Source: Rachycentron canadum
Lineage: Eukaryota > Chordata > Actinopteri > Carangiformes > Rachycentridae
Length of the DNA stretch: 64,000 nucleotides
Direction: 5' to 3'
NCBI GenBank assembly: GCA_038496675.1
Contig: CM076667.1
Span: 18,265,007 to 18,329,006 of the forward strand
Positions 1 to 11,107 of the stretch are shown piece by piece. The notes under the pieces are model-generated. The model worked only from the letters and a program-made list of their open reading frames with translations. It was not told the origin of the DNA and did no database searches. The stretch's first letter is position 1; each line of letters begins with the position of its first letter. The position numbers and the translations under genes are program-made.

Positions 1-1770
1 CACATGTGGACTTAACACATGCACACCTACCCCACAGAGCCACCCCACCCCCATCTCTGTTTACAGAGCACTGCTATTGGGAACATCGGGCCTCGTCCTG
101 TGTGGCCGGCTGGCCAGTGTGTTGTGTGTCCTGGAGGGCTCAGGGCACAGGGCTTAGCTGCTGCTGCTGCTGCCACTGACCACAGCCATCTGAACCCCTT
201 TCCCATTCCGACCCCAGGCAGCACACAGTCCGCTGCTTCATTAGGTCACTCCACCGCCACCGCCACCGCCTCTAGCTGGGGGGGGTTTTAAGGCAGGTCC
301 AGTCTGGATTACCATATGGCTCCTCTTGGTTGTGCTGTCGTGAAATATGAATCCAACACAAAGACTCCTGCTCCTAATGCGCTCAGAAGTGTCACATGCC
401 CCGTTCGACACTGCGAGAACTCTGGGGGCATCGATGTTGCAAAGATTTCATCACACTTGAAAGTGGGGAGTTTTTGCATTGCGCGGCTGCTTGGTTCACG
501 GTGGACTCCACATTGTTTACCTTAGCTCCATGTCAGTCCACATTATTTTCACCTTCCTAAATGCACAAAAGATGTTGCCAGACACGAATATAAATGGATG
601 TTGGAAAAAGCCACTGTGCTGTAAAAAAAAAAAAAAGATTTTGTGGATGTAGTATATGTAGTGAAACTAGCATCCAGGAGATTTCCAAGAGTGGTTCTCC
701 AACACCCCAATTGTCTTGTCTCTTTCTCCACCCACACCCTCAATTAGTGCAAATAAAATCCTCCCTGTGTGAAAAAGTCCTCTGTAAAACGGCTACAGCG
801 GCCTTACATGACTTGGAGCAGAAAGTAGACTTTTAAACTGCAGAGCCACAGCCGGTGTCAGGTAAGGAAGCTGCACGGATCGGTTTTATTCCTCAAGGCC
901 CAGAGGTGGCTGAAGTGACAGAGGACAGATGGTGGAGTCTACATGCCTGGGAGGTGAACACAGACTGACAAGACAGCCAAGGGTCTTCCATGATAAAGGG
1001 TGTTCGCTAGGTTTATATGAAATGCCTCTATACAGCACTCATTTCTATTTCTCACCATGTTGTTTTCCCTTTTGCTGAAATATTAAAAATTCCCAGACTT
1101 TACCAGAGCAAAGAAACATGTCGGATTGTTTTCTTTCCACATGCTTTCTGTTTGCATTTCACTTGACATCCCTGGATTTGTAGCTGTGGCACAGAGGAGA
1201 TGATTTCCCCTCGTATTTCTTTTTAAACAAAAGATGCCATATATTCTTTTTTCAACCTTTTTTATATCACTACACTGGTATGAAAAATGGAATTTAATGA
1301 AAATCTATTACAAAACAACACTTGAAAAATCACTGCAAACAAGTTGGACTGTCTCACCCATCTGGCTGTGTATTTCACCCAACTGCCAGCATTTGTCTGC
1401 ATGATGGAGAACTGGAACTGCTTCTGATTCGCACTGATAAACTTTTCTGGGCCCACTTGCCATCTCTGACAGGTGTTGGCCCCGCGTATGAAAAACAATA
1501 TCACAAACTCCCGGCCTAAGCTTTGGGACAACCTTTGGGGTGTTGAATGTCACCATCTGTTGAGGACCTGCTTAGTTGAAGTCATTACAGCACGTGGAGC
1601 GAGAGCACAGCTCTGGCTTTCACCCATGAGGGCCATGGTTTATTGCACAGAAACTCAGGTGGGCCCTGATCTGATTTCAGAGGCTCAGTTGGTGATCGTT
1701 GGGAGCACTTGGGTTGACATTATCCACTTCTAATTGTGGTGCACACAAGGAATTTTGCTCCCTCAAATGT
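1..1770. other. Unique noncoding stretch, no gene seen
   Basis: No exon, RNA gene or recognised repeat is visible. Open frames on both strands are below 95 codons and look like chance. Local simple sequence includes a GCT run (157-173), a CCACCG run (251-270) and A14 (623-636). Around 1000-1260 the DNA is AT-rich and free of repeats. It could hold regulatory sequence, but nothing in a single sequence proves it. Confidence 0.6.
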
Positions 1771-1780
1771 TGAGGTGATT

Positions 1781-2557
1781 CTTTTTTTTTTTTTTTTTTT
1801 TTTTTTTGGCGCTACCAATTGGAAAAAATAATGCAACATTCGATACCAACATAAGACACAACATTAGTATAAGCTACACGGTGTAAAATAAAATAAGCCG
1901 AAACAATGTTCACATTTAGCATTTATTGTATTTATTAGAACCAGGTCCCTATTTTGATTTCACCTTATTTTATGAATTTGTTTGTTCATATTTTAGGTAG
2001 GAGTCTCTGTTTATTGAGCCGCTCCCTAATTTGTGGCTCTTCCTACATTTATGCATATTTACATTTTTGTACATAAATACCATTATATTAGTATTTTTGC
2101 AATTGCTTCCTCTTTAATTTTACCTTTTTTTCCATTGCTACCATCAAATAAACTTATATTATTTCAAGGAGCCATTTAAAAAAAAAAAAAAAAAAAAGTT
2201 TTCCTATTGCATTCTCACCCAAAATTACGTCATGTTCGCCATTCGAGGAGATAGCGGAGGAAAGAAGCTCTGAACGGGAAAAAAAGTTGTGGATCTGTTC
2301 TTCGCCGATTCTGATTCTGAAGGAGAATATCTGCCTTTCGGAGATGATGAACGTTCGTCTAATGCCAGTGATAGTGACGGTGCCTGCGATGGTTCGACGC
2401 TGTGATGGTGATAGTGACAGTGCGTCTCATTCCCATTTACAGTCGGCCTTTATCTCTAACCACTTTCAAGTCACAGCCTTTTGAAATCTTGATGTCAAAA
2501 TCCAGTATTTTATTTATTTATTATTTTTTTTTAAATAAAACCCCAGCGCTTAAAGGG
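1781..2557 (-). mobile_element. Candidate poly-T-headed insertion of about 780 bp
   Basis: The block starts with T26 (1782-1807), which would be a poly-A tail if the element lies on the minus strand. It is bracketed by near-identical 10-mers, tgaggtgatt (1771-1780) and tgaagtgatt (2558-2567), which could be a decayed target-site duplication. A second homopolymer, A20, lies at 2178-2197. The right part holds a broken acidic reading frame on the plus strand, and the right edge reads cgcttaaagggtgaa, which resembles a decayed piggyBac-type end (TTAA target, terminal CCC/GGG). The retroposon and DNA-transposon readings conflict, so the class is open. No family name is assigned. Confidence 0.35.
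2232..2405 (+). pseudogene. Broken acidic ORF, possible transposase N-terminus remnant
   Basis: An ATG at 2232 opens a frame that meets TGA at 2271 after 13 codons. The same frame then stays open from 2274 to TGA at 2403 and encodes an acidic, Ser/Asp/Glu-rich stretch including DSDSEGEYLPFGDDE. Acidic Ser/Asp-rich leaders are typical of piggyBac-class transposases upstream of the catalytic domain, and that is the main reason for the suggestion. No catalytic Asp block, zinc finger or other downstream domain follows, so at best a short N-terminal scrap survives. The in-frame nonsense codon argues that it is dead. It could also be a chance GAT/AGT-rich frame or a piece of an unrelated host gene. 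Confidence 0.3.
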
Positions 2558-2559
2558 TG

Positions 2560-2955
2560 AAGTGATTTCCTTGCTACTTCGGGGACAGATGAAGTCCACA
2601 CCCGAGTTAACATGTCAGCAAACAATTGTCTACTTCAACATCCAACACACTCAATACAACATTAGCATGAAGCTATAGAGCCAGGTCTCTCTCCACATGG
2701 TGACTATTGACTTATTGTTGTTCTGGTTTTGGCTCCGCAAACTCCACAAAACATCTGGCTTGACATTTCTCTCCAGCCAGTCGTTAACTTAATTTGCCAT
2801 TTGGCAGGTAGCTAGTGTACAACAGATTTATCGCTTGTGTGTTTTGTTTCTTTTTTAATGAAAACATCTGCCTGCTTGTGCTGGAAATGAAACCGATGAG
2901 AGCAGTGTCCGGGAACCAAAGGGTGATTGCGCTGTAAAACCAAAACAATGAGCTA
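2560..2955. repeat. Teleost dispersed repeat, unclassified
   Basis: The sequence from the motif ttgctacttcgggg through acaacattagcatgaag and atttgccatttggcagg to caaaacaatgagctaaa matches, as I recall it, a middle-repetitive sequence found in many teleost introns. There is no open frame of note, no clear terminal repeat and no tail apart from A-rich sequence at 2964-2990. Class and orientation are not known. The assignment is from memory of the pattern and needs a repeat-library search. Confidence 0.4.
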
Positions 2956-4990
2956 AAATGGGCAAAAAAAAAAAAAAAAGGAAAAAAAAAGCCGGGTGTA
3001 GCTTCAAACTCTCTGTTGGTCCATCACTACATGAAACGTTCACGTTCAAGGGTGTGTTGTAATTTATTTTTCAATATGGAAGGGTTTAAGTATGCATAAA
3101 ATGCACAGTTCAGTCAAGCTCCCTAAGCTGGGCTCAGTCACTGGCTGTAATTATTTTCTCCTGTTTTGCAAATATGCAGTATGTGTATACAGTATATTGA
3201 ACACACACCCTTAAAAATGCGTACAGATGACTCAGGTCCAGTGCTTTGAGATACTGCACAATTAGTTCCAGCAGTCTTCCCTGGTAAACAGAGTTTGATT
3301 AAGTTTTCTGGTGGTGATGTACACACTGCAGGGCGCTCCACATCTTTCATCCCCGCCTCAGGTAACTCTCACACATCAGCCAGAAAGGAGTGAGGAGGTG
3401 CACCGATTCACCATAGCCAAACTTATCTCCGAGCAGATAATTCTGCCGAGAGGAAGGTATTATGTTTCTCAAAACCAACTCGCGGCCATAGAATCCGAGT
3501 TGATGCACCTCTCAGGTGGCCATCATATTGTCTGAATGGATTTCAAGCATCGATGTGGAACGATTCCTTTGAGAAAGATACCCATTTAAATGAAGATAAA
3601 GTCATTAAACTGCAGCAGCTGTCCTTGGATCTTTGCTTTTTCCTCGATTGCCTGTGATGAAAATGTGTGCCACATATGTTTCAAGGATAAAATACTCTTG
3701 AGAATGATGTTCATTCTCAGTGCACCAAGTATTGAAAGGTGTTTTCTCTCCCTCTCGCTCTCTATTACTGCTTGAGGGTTCTTAGTTATCAGATTTCTGC
3801 ATCCTGCTATTGTCAATTTGTATAAATCAGTTTGATTTTTACAGGTGACTCATCATGGACTTTGAATATGAGCATTTTAAAGACGTCCTGCGCACGTACG
3901 CACTCATCCACGCACGCACACATGAACACACACTTGCAAAACTCATTTCTGGAGCCGCGCTGCATTGCAGAACCTATCCAGCCTCCTGTTGAGTGGATGT
4001 ATTTACACCCACCTTGTCTCGTCTCAGGGATGTCTGCCTGCTGGCCTGGCATTCTAGTGATTTGTTACCACCTGGCACATTTCCCGTCTCCTCTGAAAAA
4101 CCTACTCTGCCTCATACCTGGCTGTGCCTGCTCCATCTCCCCATGCAGAATGGGGGTATTGCTGTCCCACAGGCCTCCAACATGCTAGCTTCTGAGGGTG
4201 TAGCATACTCAGCTGGCATCCAAACAAAATATTTAACTCTATAGTAAATGCCTATTTGGGTAAATGCTCACATACTGAATACAGTTGCAAAGCCATTGAA
4301 TGCCCTCGTGCCTGTATTTGAAATCATGTACGTGGAAATGTAATTAGAAATGTTGTAGATAGAAAATGTCATGATTGATGTTTTCTTTTGGTTGTGAATG
4401 CGTCTTACCAGCAAATGTCATATTTTTTTTTATTTTTTATTTCTTTTATTTTTTGATGATTTATTTCCAACGCTGTCTAGTAGACTGTGTGAAATGGACT
4501 ATAAATGTTTGGCATGACATTAAAATAAAAACAAACTGACACCGGTTGACTGTCTGTCCCGAATTTGGATCTTGGCAAAACACACGCTCTGCTTTTTAAT
4601 CCGCTTGTGAAGTTTATCCAGTTTCTGTTATGCTTTCCGTAGTGTGAATGTTTATTTTCACCTCACTACTTGTTATCTTCATTTCAGAAACACAACACCA
4701 CACTGTAAAACACTCCCACTAGGGGACTGGAGAGGTTACCAGAGTCACTGAGTTAAAAATTCTACGGGTAGCTTTTTATTTTTTTTTATTTAAAGCTACA
4801 AAAGAGCGCTAGAGGGAACAAAAGCAAGTGGTTGTATTGATGGGATCACGTTGCTACAGGGTACGTAAGAAGATGAAAGACAAACCAGCAAGTTCGGTTT
4901 AAGGGCTTTCCAGGCAGCAATAGGTTAAAGTTACCATTTCTCCCTTAAGTTAAGTACAATGCTACAATCTACACGTTACAAGATAAACGA
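2956..4990. other. Noncoding stretch with A-rich tracts, no gene seen
   Basis: Two A-runs separated by gg at 2964-2990 begin the block. From 3300 to 3540 and 3540 to 3800 the sequence is repeat-free and open in short frames only. An 8-bp inverted pair (gaggtgca near 3395, tgcacctc near 3504) was seen but is too short to mean much. A T-rich patch lies at 4420-4455. No element recognised between 4730 and 4990. Confidence 0.55.
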
Positions 4991-5512
4991 TACAGTTGCA
5001 AGAAAAACCAAGTGAACCCTTTGTAATTACTTGGCTTTCTTCTTGTCATGAAACGTGATTTGTTCCAATTTAAGTCAGGAGTCTTTTCCAAACACATCGC
5101 GCTCAAGATAGTACCACTCAAACATTGTTAACCTAATGTCTGTATTATTGCATCCATTTGATATGCACGTTGGCGGTGCAAAAACTAAGTGAACCCTTGG
5201 ACATAATGATCGGTTCCTTCGGTAACAATAAACAAAACTGAGCACTTCCGACAGCTGCGGATCAGACCTGAGCAGCGCTACTTTCTTCAAGTCTCGGAGT
5301 GTTTTTCATAGGTTAAAGTATCTCCAACCCACACCTTGTTTGAATGTTTGAAAGACGTACTCTATATCGTACAGTGATGTTATCAGTTAAAACAGATTGT
5401 GTTTGTTCATCATTGTAACACGATGAAGGGCAGAGCATATTATTATATAAGATACATTTCTATATAAATACAGGTAATTATAGAGGGTTCACATGCTCTT
5501 TCTTGCCACTGT
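4991..5512 (-). mobile_element. Internally deleted Tc1-like transposon with both ends
   Basis: Left terminus reads tacagttgcaagaaaa followed by caagtgaaccctttg; the right terminus (5482-5512) contains gggttcacatgctcttt and cttgccactgt, its imperfect reverse complement. The two ends therefore form terminal inverted repeats about 30 bp long around 522 bp. A second subterminal copy of the motif, aagtgaacccttgg (5186-5199), lies inside. Read on the minus strand, 5285 down to 5200 resembles the last codons and stop region of a Tc1-family transposase next to its 3' untranslated end. A full Tc1 element is 1.2-1.6 kb, so most of the coding region is missing. It cannot move itself and is a decayed non-autonomous copy. 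Superfamily confidence is good; family name not assigned. Confidence 0.7.
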
Positions 5513-5989
5513 GTGTTCACAAAGGGAAATCTTAATTATTTTGGACATGAATGTGTTTCCTTTTCCTGTGTCATTGTGACAACGCCCCAGTAGCCCTTGC
5601 AAAAAAAACAAAAAATCCTTTGTTGCGAGTATACAGTGGGGTTTCATTGCTCCATACTGTTTTGGAAAATGGCCACAGTCTTGCACTCACAGACCAATAC
5701 TCATAAAAGCTCTTACCTCCTCTCACCTTTTATATTAAACCAAACTGTAACTGCCAGCAATCAAAATGGAAGCATTACAGCCTTAAACTTGCTGCCCTGT
5801 AGTCTACCACTTAATGTATTGGAAGTATAATAAAGTATAAATTCCTTTACTTCCATTGTACTGATGTGATCTCAAGGGTGCGCAACGCCCCAATGCTCGA
5901 ACACCCCCAAAAACTCGATATATATATATATATATAGTGGTCCAAACCGGGATATACTAAAGCAACACAACTCTCCAACATCCTGGCAC
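5513..5989. other. Short unique stretch with a TA microsatellite
   Basis: Nothing gene-like. It contains a (TA)n tract at 5918-5936. The part just right of this tract may be the eroded left portion of the neighbouring Tc1 fragment, but similarity there is too weak to set an edge. Confidence 0.5.
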
Positions 5990-6260
5990 TGCTCATGAAC
6001 AAAGACAGGCCCATAACTCAGGCTGAACTCAGTCCCATTTGGCACCTTTGGGGTGAATTGGAATGCCAACTGTGAGGCAAGCCTTATCGCCCAGCATCAA
6101 GTCACTAATGCTTCTTTGGCTGAAAGAGAGCGAAGCCCTGCAGCCTGAGTGTAGTCTGCCGTGGCAGTAGATTAACGCCCTTGCTTTTGAAATGGGATAT
6201 GCACCCGATTCATATGACTGTAATTTTCAGGTGTCTGCCTACTTCTGACCACGTTGTGTG
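5990..6260 (+). mobile_element. Tc1-like transposon, 3' end fragment
   Basis: The plus strand carries the decayed C-terminal coding region of a Tc1-type transposase: the segment around ggcacctttggggtgaa (6039-6055) corresponds to the conserved region ending in W/G-D-E-L. Next come the stretch ctaatgcttctttggctg (6106-6123) and the 3' flank with gggatatgcaccc. It ends in a terminal repeat remnant, aggtgtctgcctacttc then tgaccacgttgtgtg (6230-6260). Frameshifts and an internal deletion after about 6145 remove any continuous frame. No matching 5' end is visible to the left. The fragment at 42430-42736 belongs to the same or a sister family, because both end in the same type of terminus. Confidence 0.7.
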
Positions 6261-6296
6261 TTTAAATCAGCCAGTCCTCCAATCTGAACAATCACA

Positions 6297-6300
<4 letters not shown>

Positions 6301-6329
<29 letters not shown>
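6301..6329. repeat. Poly-T homopolymer, T29
   Basis: A pure run of 29 T directly right of the Tc1 3' fragment. It could be a poly-A tail of a minus-strand retroposon, expanded slippage sequence, or partly an assembly length error. Confidence 0.9.
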
Positions 6330-6333
<4 letters not shown>

Positions 6334-6339
6334 CTCTTA

Positions 6340-6772
6340 TATAAAAGTCTGAAGAAATAGCCCTAAGGGGGCGTGCATATAGTTACAATCATGAACAAGT
6401 GGACCGTACCAAGTGTTGGGTACCTACCTTTATCGCCACGGTTATTATAATGACGGCCATGGTTTGGGTAGGTTTCGGAAAAGATTTGGGTTAAAATAAA
6501 TACTCCCTACGTTACGCCATCTTTGTCGTCATGGTTACAATGATAACATTGTAATTTACTTTGTCCAACAGTGATGGCTAAAAGAAGCTCCCGGTTTCAC
6601 ACGGGATTTAAACAACACTGTCCTCTGTCATGCTCCTATTTTTTTATCGACCTACCCGTCAACCCCAACCCCCATCAACCACCGACATGGTGTCGTAATA
6701 ATTTCAGCCACTAGATGTCGCCTAGCAACAAAACATAACTTTGAATCTATGGGCTTTTTTTTTTTTTTTTTT
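6340..6772. repeat. Teleost dispersed repeat, unclassified
   Basis: Motifs ggtttgggtaggttt, catggttacaatgataac and ctagatgtcgcctagcaa occur in an order I recall from a common middle-repetitive fish sequence. There is no open frame, target duplication or terminal repeat that would fix its class. The right edge is placed at T18 (6755-6772). Assigned from pattern memory only. Confidence 0.4.
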
Positions 6773-7389
6773 GGATATACCAAAGCTGTGTGTTGCTAGA
6801 TGATGCAGTAAAGGCTGAATCAGGGTCAACAAGCTCTGTTTCCTTCCGGTTTCTGTTGCCTGACCTCTATATATCCTGCTGCAACGTTTATTTACAATGT
6901 CAGAAAGTTGGCTCTTAGAGTAGATATATCAGTGAATTGATGCCTTGCGATGGGGCAGGAGCCTTATGCTTACACCCTCATCAAAGTTACAGAAAAGCCT
7001 TCAGGCATAAGAAACCATTCCGGGCCTTGATGACACCAACGGAGGATATGCAGTGTTGGGTAAAATGAAAGCATTTCTGTTCAGAATCAGACAGACGGGT
7101 GACTAAAAATTCAAGTGAGTCACATCCGGAGGAGACAAGATGTCAGAATTACAGTGCACAGGTGGAAGTGGGGCTGGTGAAATAGTTGAACAGCGAGCGG
7201 CAGCAATGATTGTAGCAGCAGAGCGGTGAAGGCTGAAATCATTTGGTTTCCAGGGCGGTTTTACCTGTTTTGATCATTTTCTTGTAACAAGCGCTTTAAG
7301 AGGGATCGCTCATTTTTAGTGTCACAACTGTGTCCCTGAAATGTCTTTTGCAACCATATGAGACAAGAGGAGCTTCTCATTATAATACA
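6773..7389. other. Unique stretch, nothing recognised
   Basis: No open frame above 60 codons, no repeat and no RNA-like fold. A weak TATA-like string (tctatatatcct, about 6868) has no associated transcript evidence and is not called a promoter. Confidence 0.5.
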
Positions 7390-7735
7390 TACAGTGCATT
7401 CAGAAAGTGTTCAGCCCCCTTCACTTTTCTCATATTTTGTGATGTTGCAGTCTAAAGATAAAATAGTTGAACTCATCCACCCCCCCCCCCCCATCAATCT
7501 ATGCTCAATACCCCTTAATATTCTTACTCATTAAACAGGAAAAACTGAAACACCATACTGACAAGTATTCAGACCCTCTGCTATTATATTTTAGATGCTT
7601 TCAGACTTCAATTGGAGTTCACCTGAGCTAAATTCAGTAGATTACACTTGATTACACTCGAAAGACACTCACTTGTCTGTATAAGATCAGAGCAAGAACC
7701 AAGACATGAGGTCAAGCATTTTTTTTTTAACAGGT
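7390..7735 (+). mobile_element. Tc1-like transposon, 5' end fragment
   Basis: Starts with the terminal repeat tacagtgcattcagaaag and runs through the subterminal copy aagtattcagaccctct (7563-7579), a layout typical of a widespread fish Tc1 family. The 5' leader then continues to agaaccaagacatgagg (7695-7711), which in full elements lies at the start of the transposase gene. The sequence breaks off at a T-run, so nearly all of the coding region and the 3' end are absent. A C13 tract (7480-7492) interrupts the leader. No partner terminal repeat was found within the next 1 kb. Dead 5' stub. Confidence 0.8.
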
Positions 7736-7800
7736 GAAGTTGTATAACGGTGTTTCACTTATGCTTCTTGGTATGAACAACTTGACAAAACAACGGTCCA

Positions 7801-8119
7801 TCCATCCATTATCTATACCACTTATCCATTTGGGTTGTGGGAGGGCTGGAGCCAATGCCAGGCGACGTTGGGCGAGGGCTGGGTTCACCCTGGACAGGTC
7901 GCCAGTCCATCGCAGGGCCAACATATGGAGGCAAACAACCGTTCACACTCACACTTCATTTAGAGTCACCGATTAACATAAATGTACATGTCTTTGGACT
8001 GTGGGAGGAAACTGGGGGGGACCCACGCAGGCACAGGGAGAACATGCAAAGAACCCAGGCCTGGGGTCCGAACCCAGAATCCTCTTGCTGTGCTTACCAC
8101 TGTACCACCATGCCACCCA
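7801..8119 (-). mobile_element. tRNA-derived SINE-type retroposon with target duplication
   Basis: On the minus strand the element begins with a tRNA-like head: an A-box-like tggtacagtggtaagca and a B-box-like gggttcggacc. It runs through the conserved body (catgttctccctgtgcc, cagtccaaagacatg, tggcgacctgtccaggg) and ends in a short ggatggat tail. Flanking 10-mers caacggtcca (7791-7800) and caatggtcca (8120-8129) differ at one base and are read as the target-site duplication, so both ends are present. Three more copies occur in this window on the same strand. Such SINEs are transcribed by RNA polymerase III and move with LINE enzymes; no LINE is seen here. Family name not assigned. Confidence 0.8.
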
Positions 8120-8129
8120 CAATGGTCCA

Positions 8130-9040
8130 CTACTGTAATATTTTGCCATAGGTTTGTAGCCTCACTGGCATCTTGACAGGACACCGTAAAATACATTTAC
8201 TAGAGCTGCAAGTAACATTTTGTTAGCACGCTAGCAAGCTAAACTAAAACCTACCTACTTCTCTACTCAGTCACTGAACTGAAGAGATCCTGTTCTTACT
8301 ACTTACTTACTTACTACTCTTCCTACTTGTTGTATTTCTATTATCTTCACTTTCATCCAAACCTCATTACATTTTAACCTTGGTGTTTGGACATAATTTG
8401 AAAATCAAAAAAAAGAAAAAAGAAAAATCAACAGGCAGCAAAAACACATCACGGTTCAGGCTGTTCTGTCGAGACACGGGCCTGAGTGGCTACTTTTGAT
8501 TTGAGCTCTGAGCTTTAAAGTCGATGTGACTCATCTCTCCCAGCCAGTGGTCCAAACTAAGTGATCATGCAAGTTCTTTTCAAAGCCTGGGGGTGATATT
8601 TTCGCAGCAAAAAGTGCTTCTCTGGTGTTTTTAGCCTGAACCTGTTAATTGACTGTGAGAAAAAAAAAAAAAAAAAGAAACATCAGCATCAGTCAGTCTA
8701 TTGGGAAGAAGACATTTTCAAATCCCTTGAATATACAGCAGAAAATCCATTGATATCGTTTTATATAAATGCATAACTCAATAACTGCTTTCATAACAGA
8801 CCCGGCATGGCCCGGTTATCTTAAACAAGACATTGTTTGAGACCTGTGTTGTTATCTACTCTTCCACCTAAATTAATTTCGCTTGTACCCAAAGCCTTTT
8901 TTTCTGGCTGACGTAACCTTGTTATACCAACACAGCACCAAAGCAGCACTCTGAAGCATTCAGCCCATTGAAACGTTGGATCTAATCTTAGAAACTTGAA
9001 CTAGAGTGAGTCTTTATTGATTGTGAGCCCAGAGAGCAAC
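8130..9040. other. Unique noncoding stretch
   Basis: Contains a short TACT-type microsatellite (about 8296-8318), an A-rich stretch (8408-8428) and A18 near 8660. No coding or repeat signal beyond that. Confidence 0.5.
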
Positions 9041-9460
9041 AATGGGCGCTTTACCCTGTAATGGGATTGTGTTCTTTGTTTGAACACAAAAGTACACCTC
9101 TGACATGACTTTTTTCATTTGCAATCAAACAAACCGTGTCCGCCCGCATCATGGGAAGTTAGCCCTCTAATGTTACCGAAGCCTGAAGCGCTCCTTGATT
9201 GTTACCGTGCCGCCAAAATTAAATCCTTTCTAATTTCACCCAGCACTTGTCGAGATTGTTGTCTGTGATTTTTCAGATTGCTTTCTTTGATTGTTTTGTC
9301 TCTGAGCAGCTCAGATTGCCTTCAGTAATAATGTGTCACTTTTCATGTATCATTTTATTGAAGCTTGATGAAATGCGCTGTGAGAGACAGTAGCTGGATT
9401 ACATTAAAAAGGCCTTTGGCTGAACCAGGTTCATTATTCTTTTTTTTCCCCCCCAGCATT
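9041..9460. other. Repeat-free AT-rich block, possible conserved noncoding element
   Basis: About 400 bp without simple repeats or mobile-element motifs. It is rich in compact AT words such as ttgattgttttgtctc and tcattttattgaagctt and has no sustained open frame. The texture resembles conserved noncoding DNA of vertebrate gene deserts. This is inference from appearance only; no alignment was possible. Confidence 0.2.
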
Positions 9461-11079
9461 ATAAGCCTTGTCCCAGAGTAGCTTCAGAGATTTGCATGCT
9501 TGATTGTATCCTTGATGACAAAAAAAAAGGAGTCTCTGAGGCTTTCAGGAGGATTATTACTCTATTGTGCTGCTTTTATTCAGGCCGAATCATGTGTTAG
9601 GTGGAATTGGTAATCAATTGAAAATTCTCAGTCTTTTGGTTGGAGAGGAGTAATCACAATTGTTAACTTCCTGTTTGCCACTATCATGATGATTTTCTGT
9701 TTGAAATCGGGCAGGTATGACATCCCGTCGATGTATATGTTGTTTATTGCTTTAAGAGTATTTGAATTTGAGCGGCCGAGAGAGTGAGGTACGTGGAACA
9801 ATCTGGCGCCGAGTGGTTGGAAAGCCGGGGTAGTTGCACGACAGTTGATGAGGGTGTTTGGAGACAGGTGTGTCGACCTCTGCTGGTCACCTGGTTCCTG
9901 AAGGGAACACACACAAGACCAAGGGGAGGAAACACTCGGGAAACAACTGTGACAACAAGTGAACCATAGCCATGTCTTGTCTGACACAGAGTTTTTTTCA
10001 AGTTACCACACCTACTTCCATCTATGGTTAAACGCTCTTCAAAACATTTGTGCGTGAAGATGCTATTTGGGCACCAAAATCTGCGTTGTCACATGTTCTT
10101 TACTAATTCACATTACATGAGTCTTGTCCTCTTCCCTTCTTGTTCCTCTTCTCCAGTCATCAGATATAACACACTGCAGGTTATTATGGCCCACACCTTA
10201 GAAACAAAGGTGGGGTGTAGGAAAACAAGAGGAATAGTGGACATGAAAGAAAATCTCCTTTCCAATAATAATTGGATAATAATTGTTTTTGGTTACAGGA
10301 CCAAGAGTGGTGACCGGGCCCGGCAGACAGAGGCTGAGTGGCGGTGCCTTATCCAGGTCTGTTAATACATCCTCGGGGGTGGAGGCCAACAGTCCTCCAC
10401 TGCTTTATGTCTCTCTACGCCTCTGTACTGTGGCTTATTTACCAAGCCACATCCGCCTCCGGTTGATCAAATCAAATTATCACTGTCACACTTTGCCCAC
10501 ATTTTAGTTTCACTCTGAAATAAGACACTTAGGGGAGATAAAGATGCTTCAATTGCCGTTTCACTGTGACTTGAGAGAGCTGGCAATATTGCAGTCACCA
10601 AACTATTTGCTGAGATCTGGGACCACGGCATCAGTGCAAAAACAACAAGTAGAGCAGAACAAAGAAGGCCAGCGTTCAAATGATCAGACGGGATGTAAAC
10701 ATGCAAACAATTTAGAATACCTAAGCCACTCTATTAGCTAGTCTGGGAACAGTGATGGATGTTTGCAGTGAACCGTTTGGACACTGCTTCACCGTCCGCT
10801 TTTATTTACCATTTCAAATAACTTCAGTTGACCTGGGGGTTTGTTGTAAAGCTGCCTGAGTGCCTCTCCGCGAGAGCGTATTGGCTCCTTTCAGTGGTGC
10901 AGCTCGGCTGCTAGAATCAGTTGCCTCAGCAAATACAACGTTACCATAACCAAACAGAAATAGTGGCCGAAAGGTAACAAATAGTGACTTTAATCATTAT
11001 GGTGACAATAAGGCTTATGTTCACCATAAAGATAGCATTTTAATATTATATAAACAGTGCTCTAAAATCTGATTTTGTA
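9461..11079. other. Unique noncoding stretch
   Basis: The longest minus-strand open frame (9628-9987, 119 codons) has no recognisable domain and overlaps plus-strand frames of similar size, so it is not called as a gene. No repeat family recognised. Confidence 0.5.
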
Positions 11080-11107
11080 CCCCCCCCCCCCCCCCCTTTT
11101 TTTTTTT
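11080..11107. repeat. Compound homopolymer C17-T11
   Basis: A run of 17 C passes directly into 11 T. Such abrupt homopolymer junctions recur in the window. Length is likely unstable and may be mis-assembled. Confidence 0.9.

Noticed and set aside
9628..9987. 119-codon minus-strand frame
   Set aside because: Overlaps other frames of similar length on both strands, with no domain and no repeated copy.
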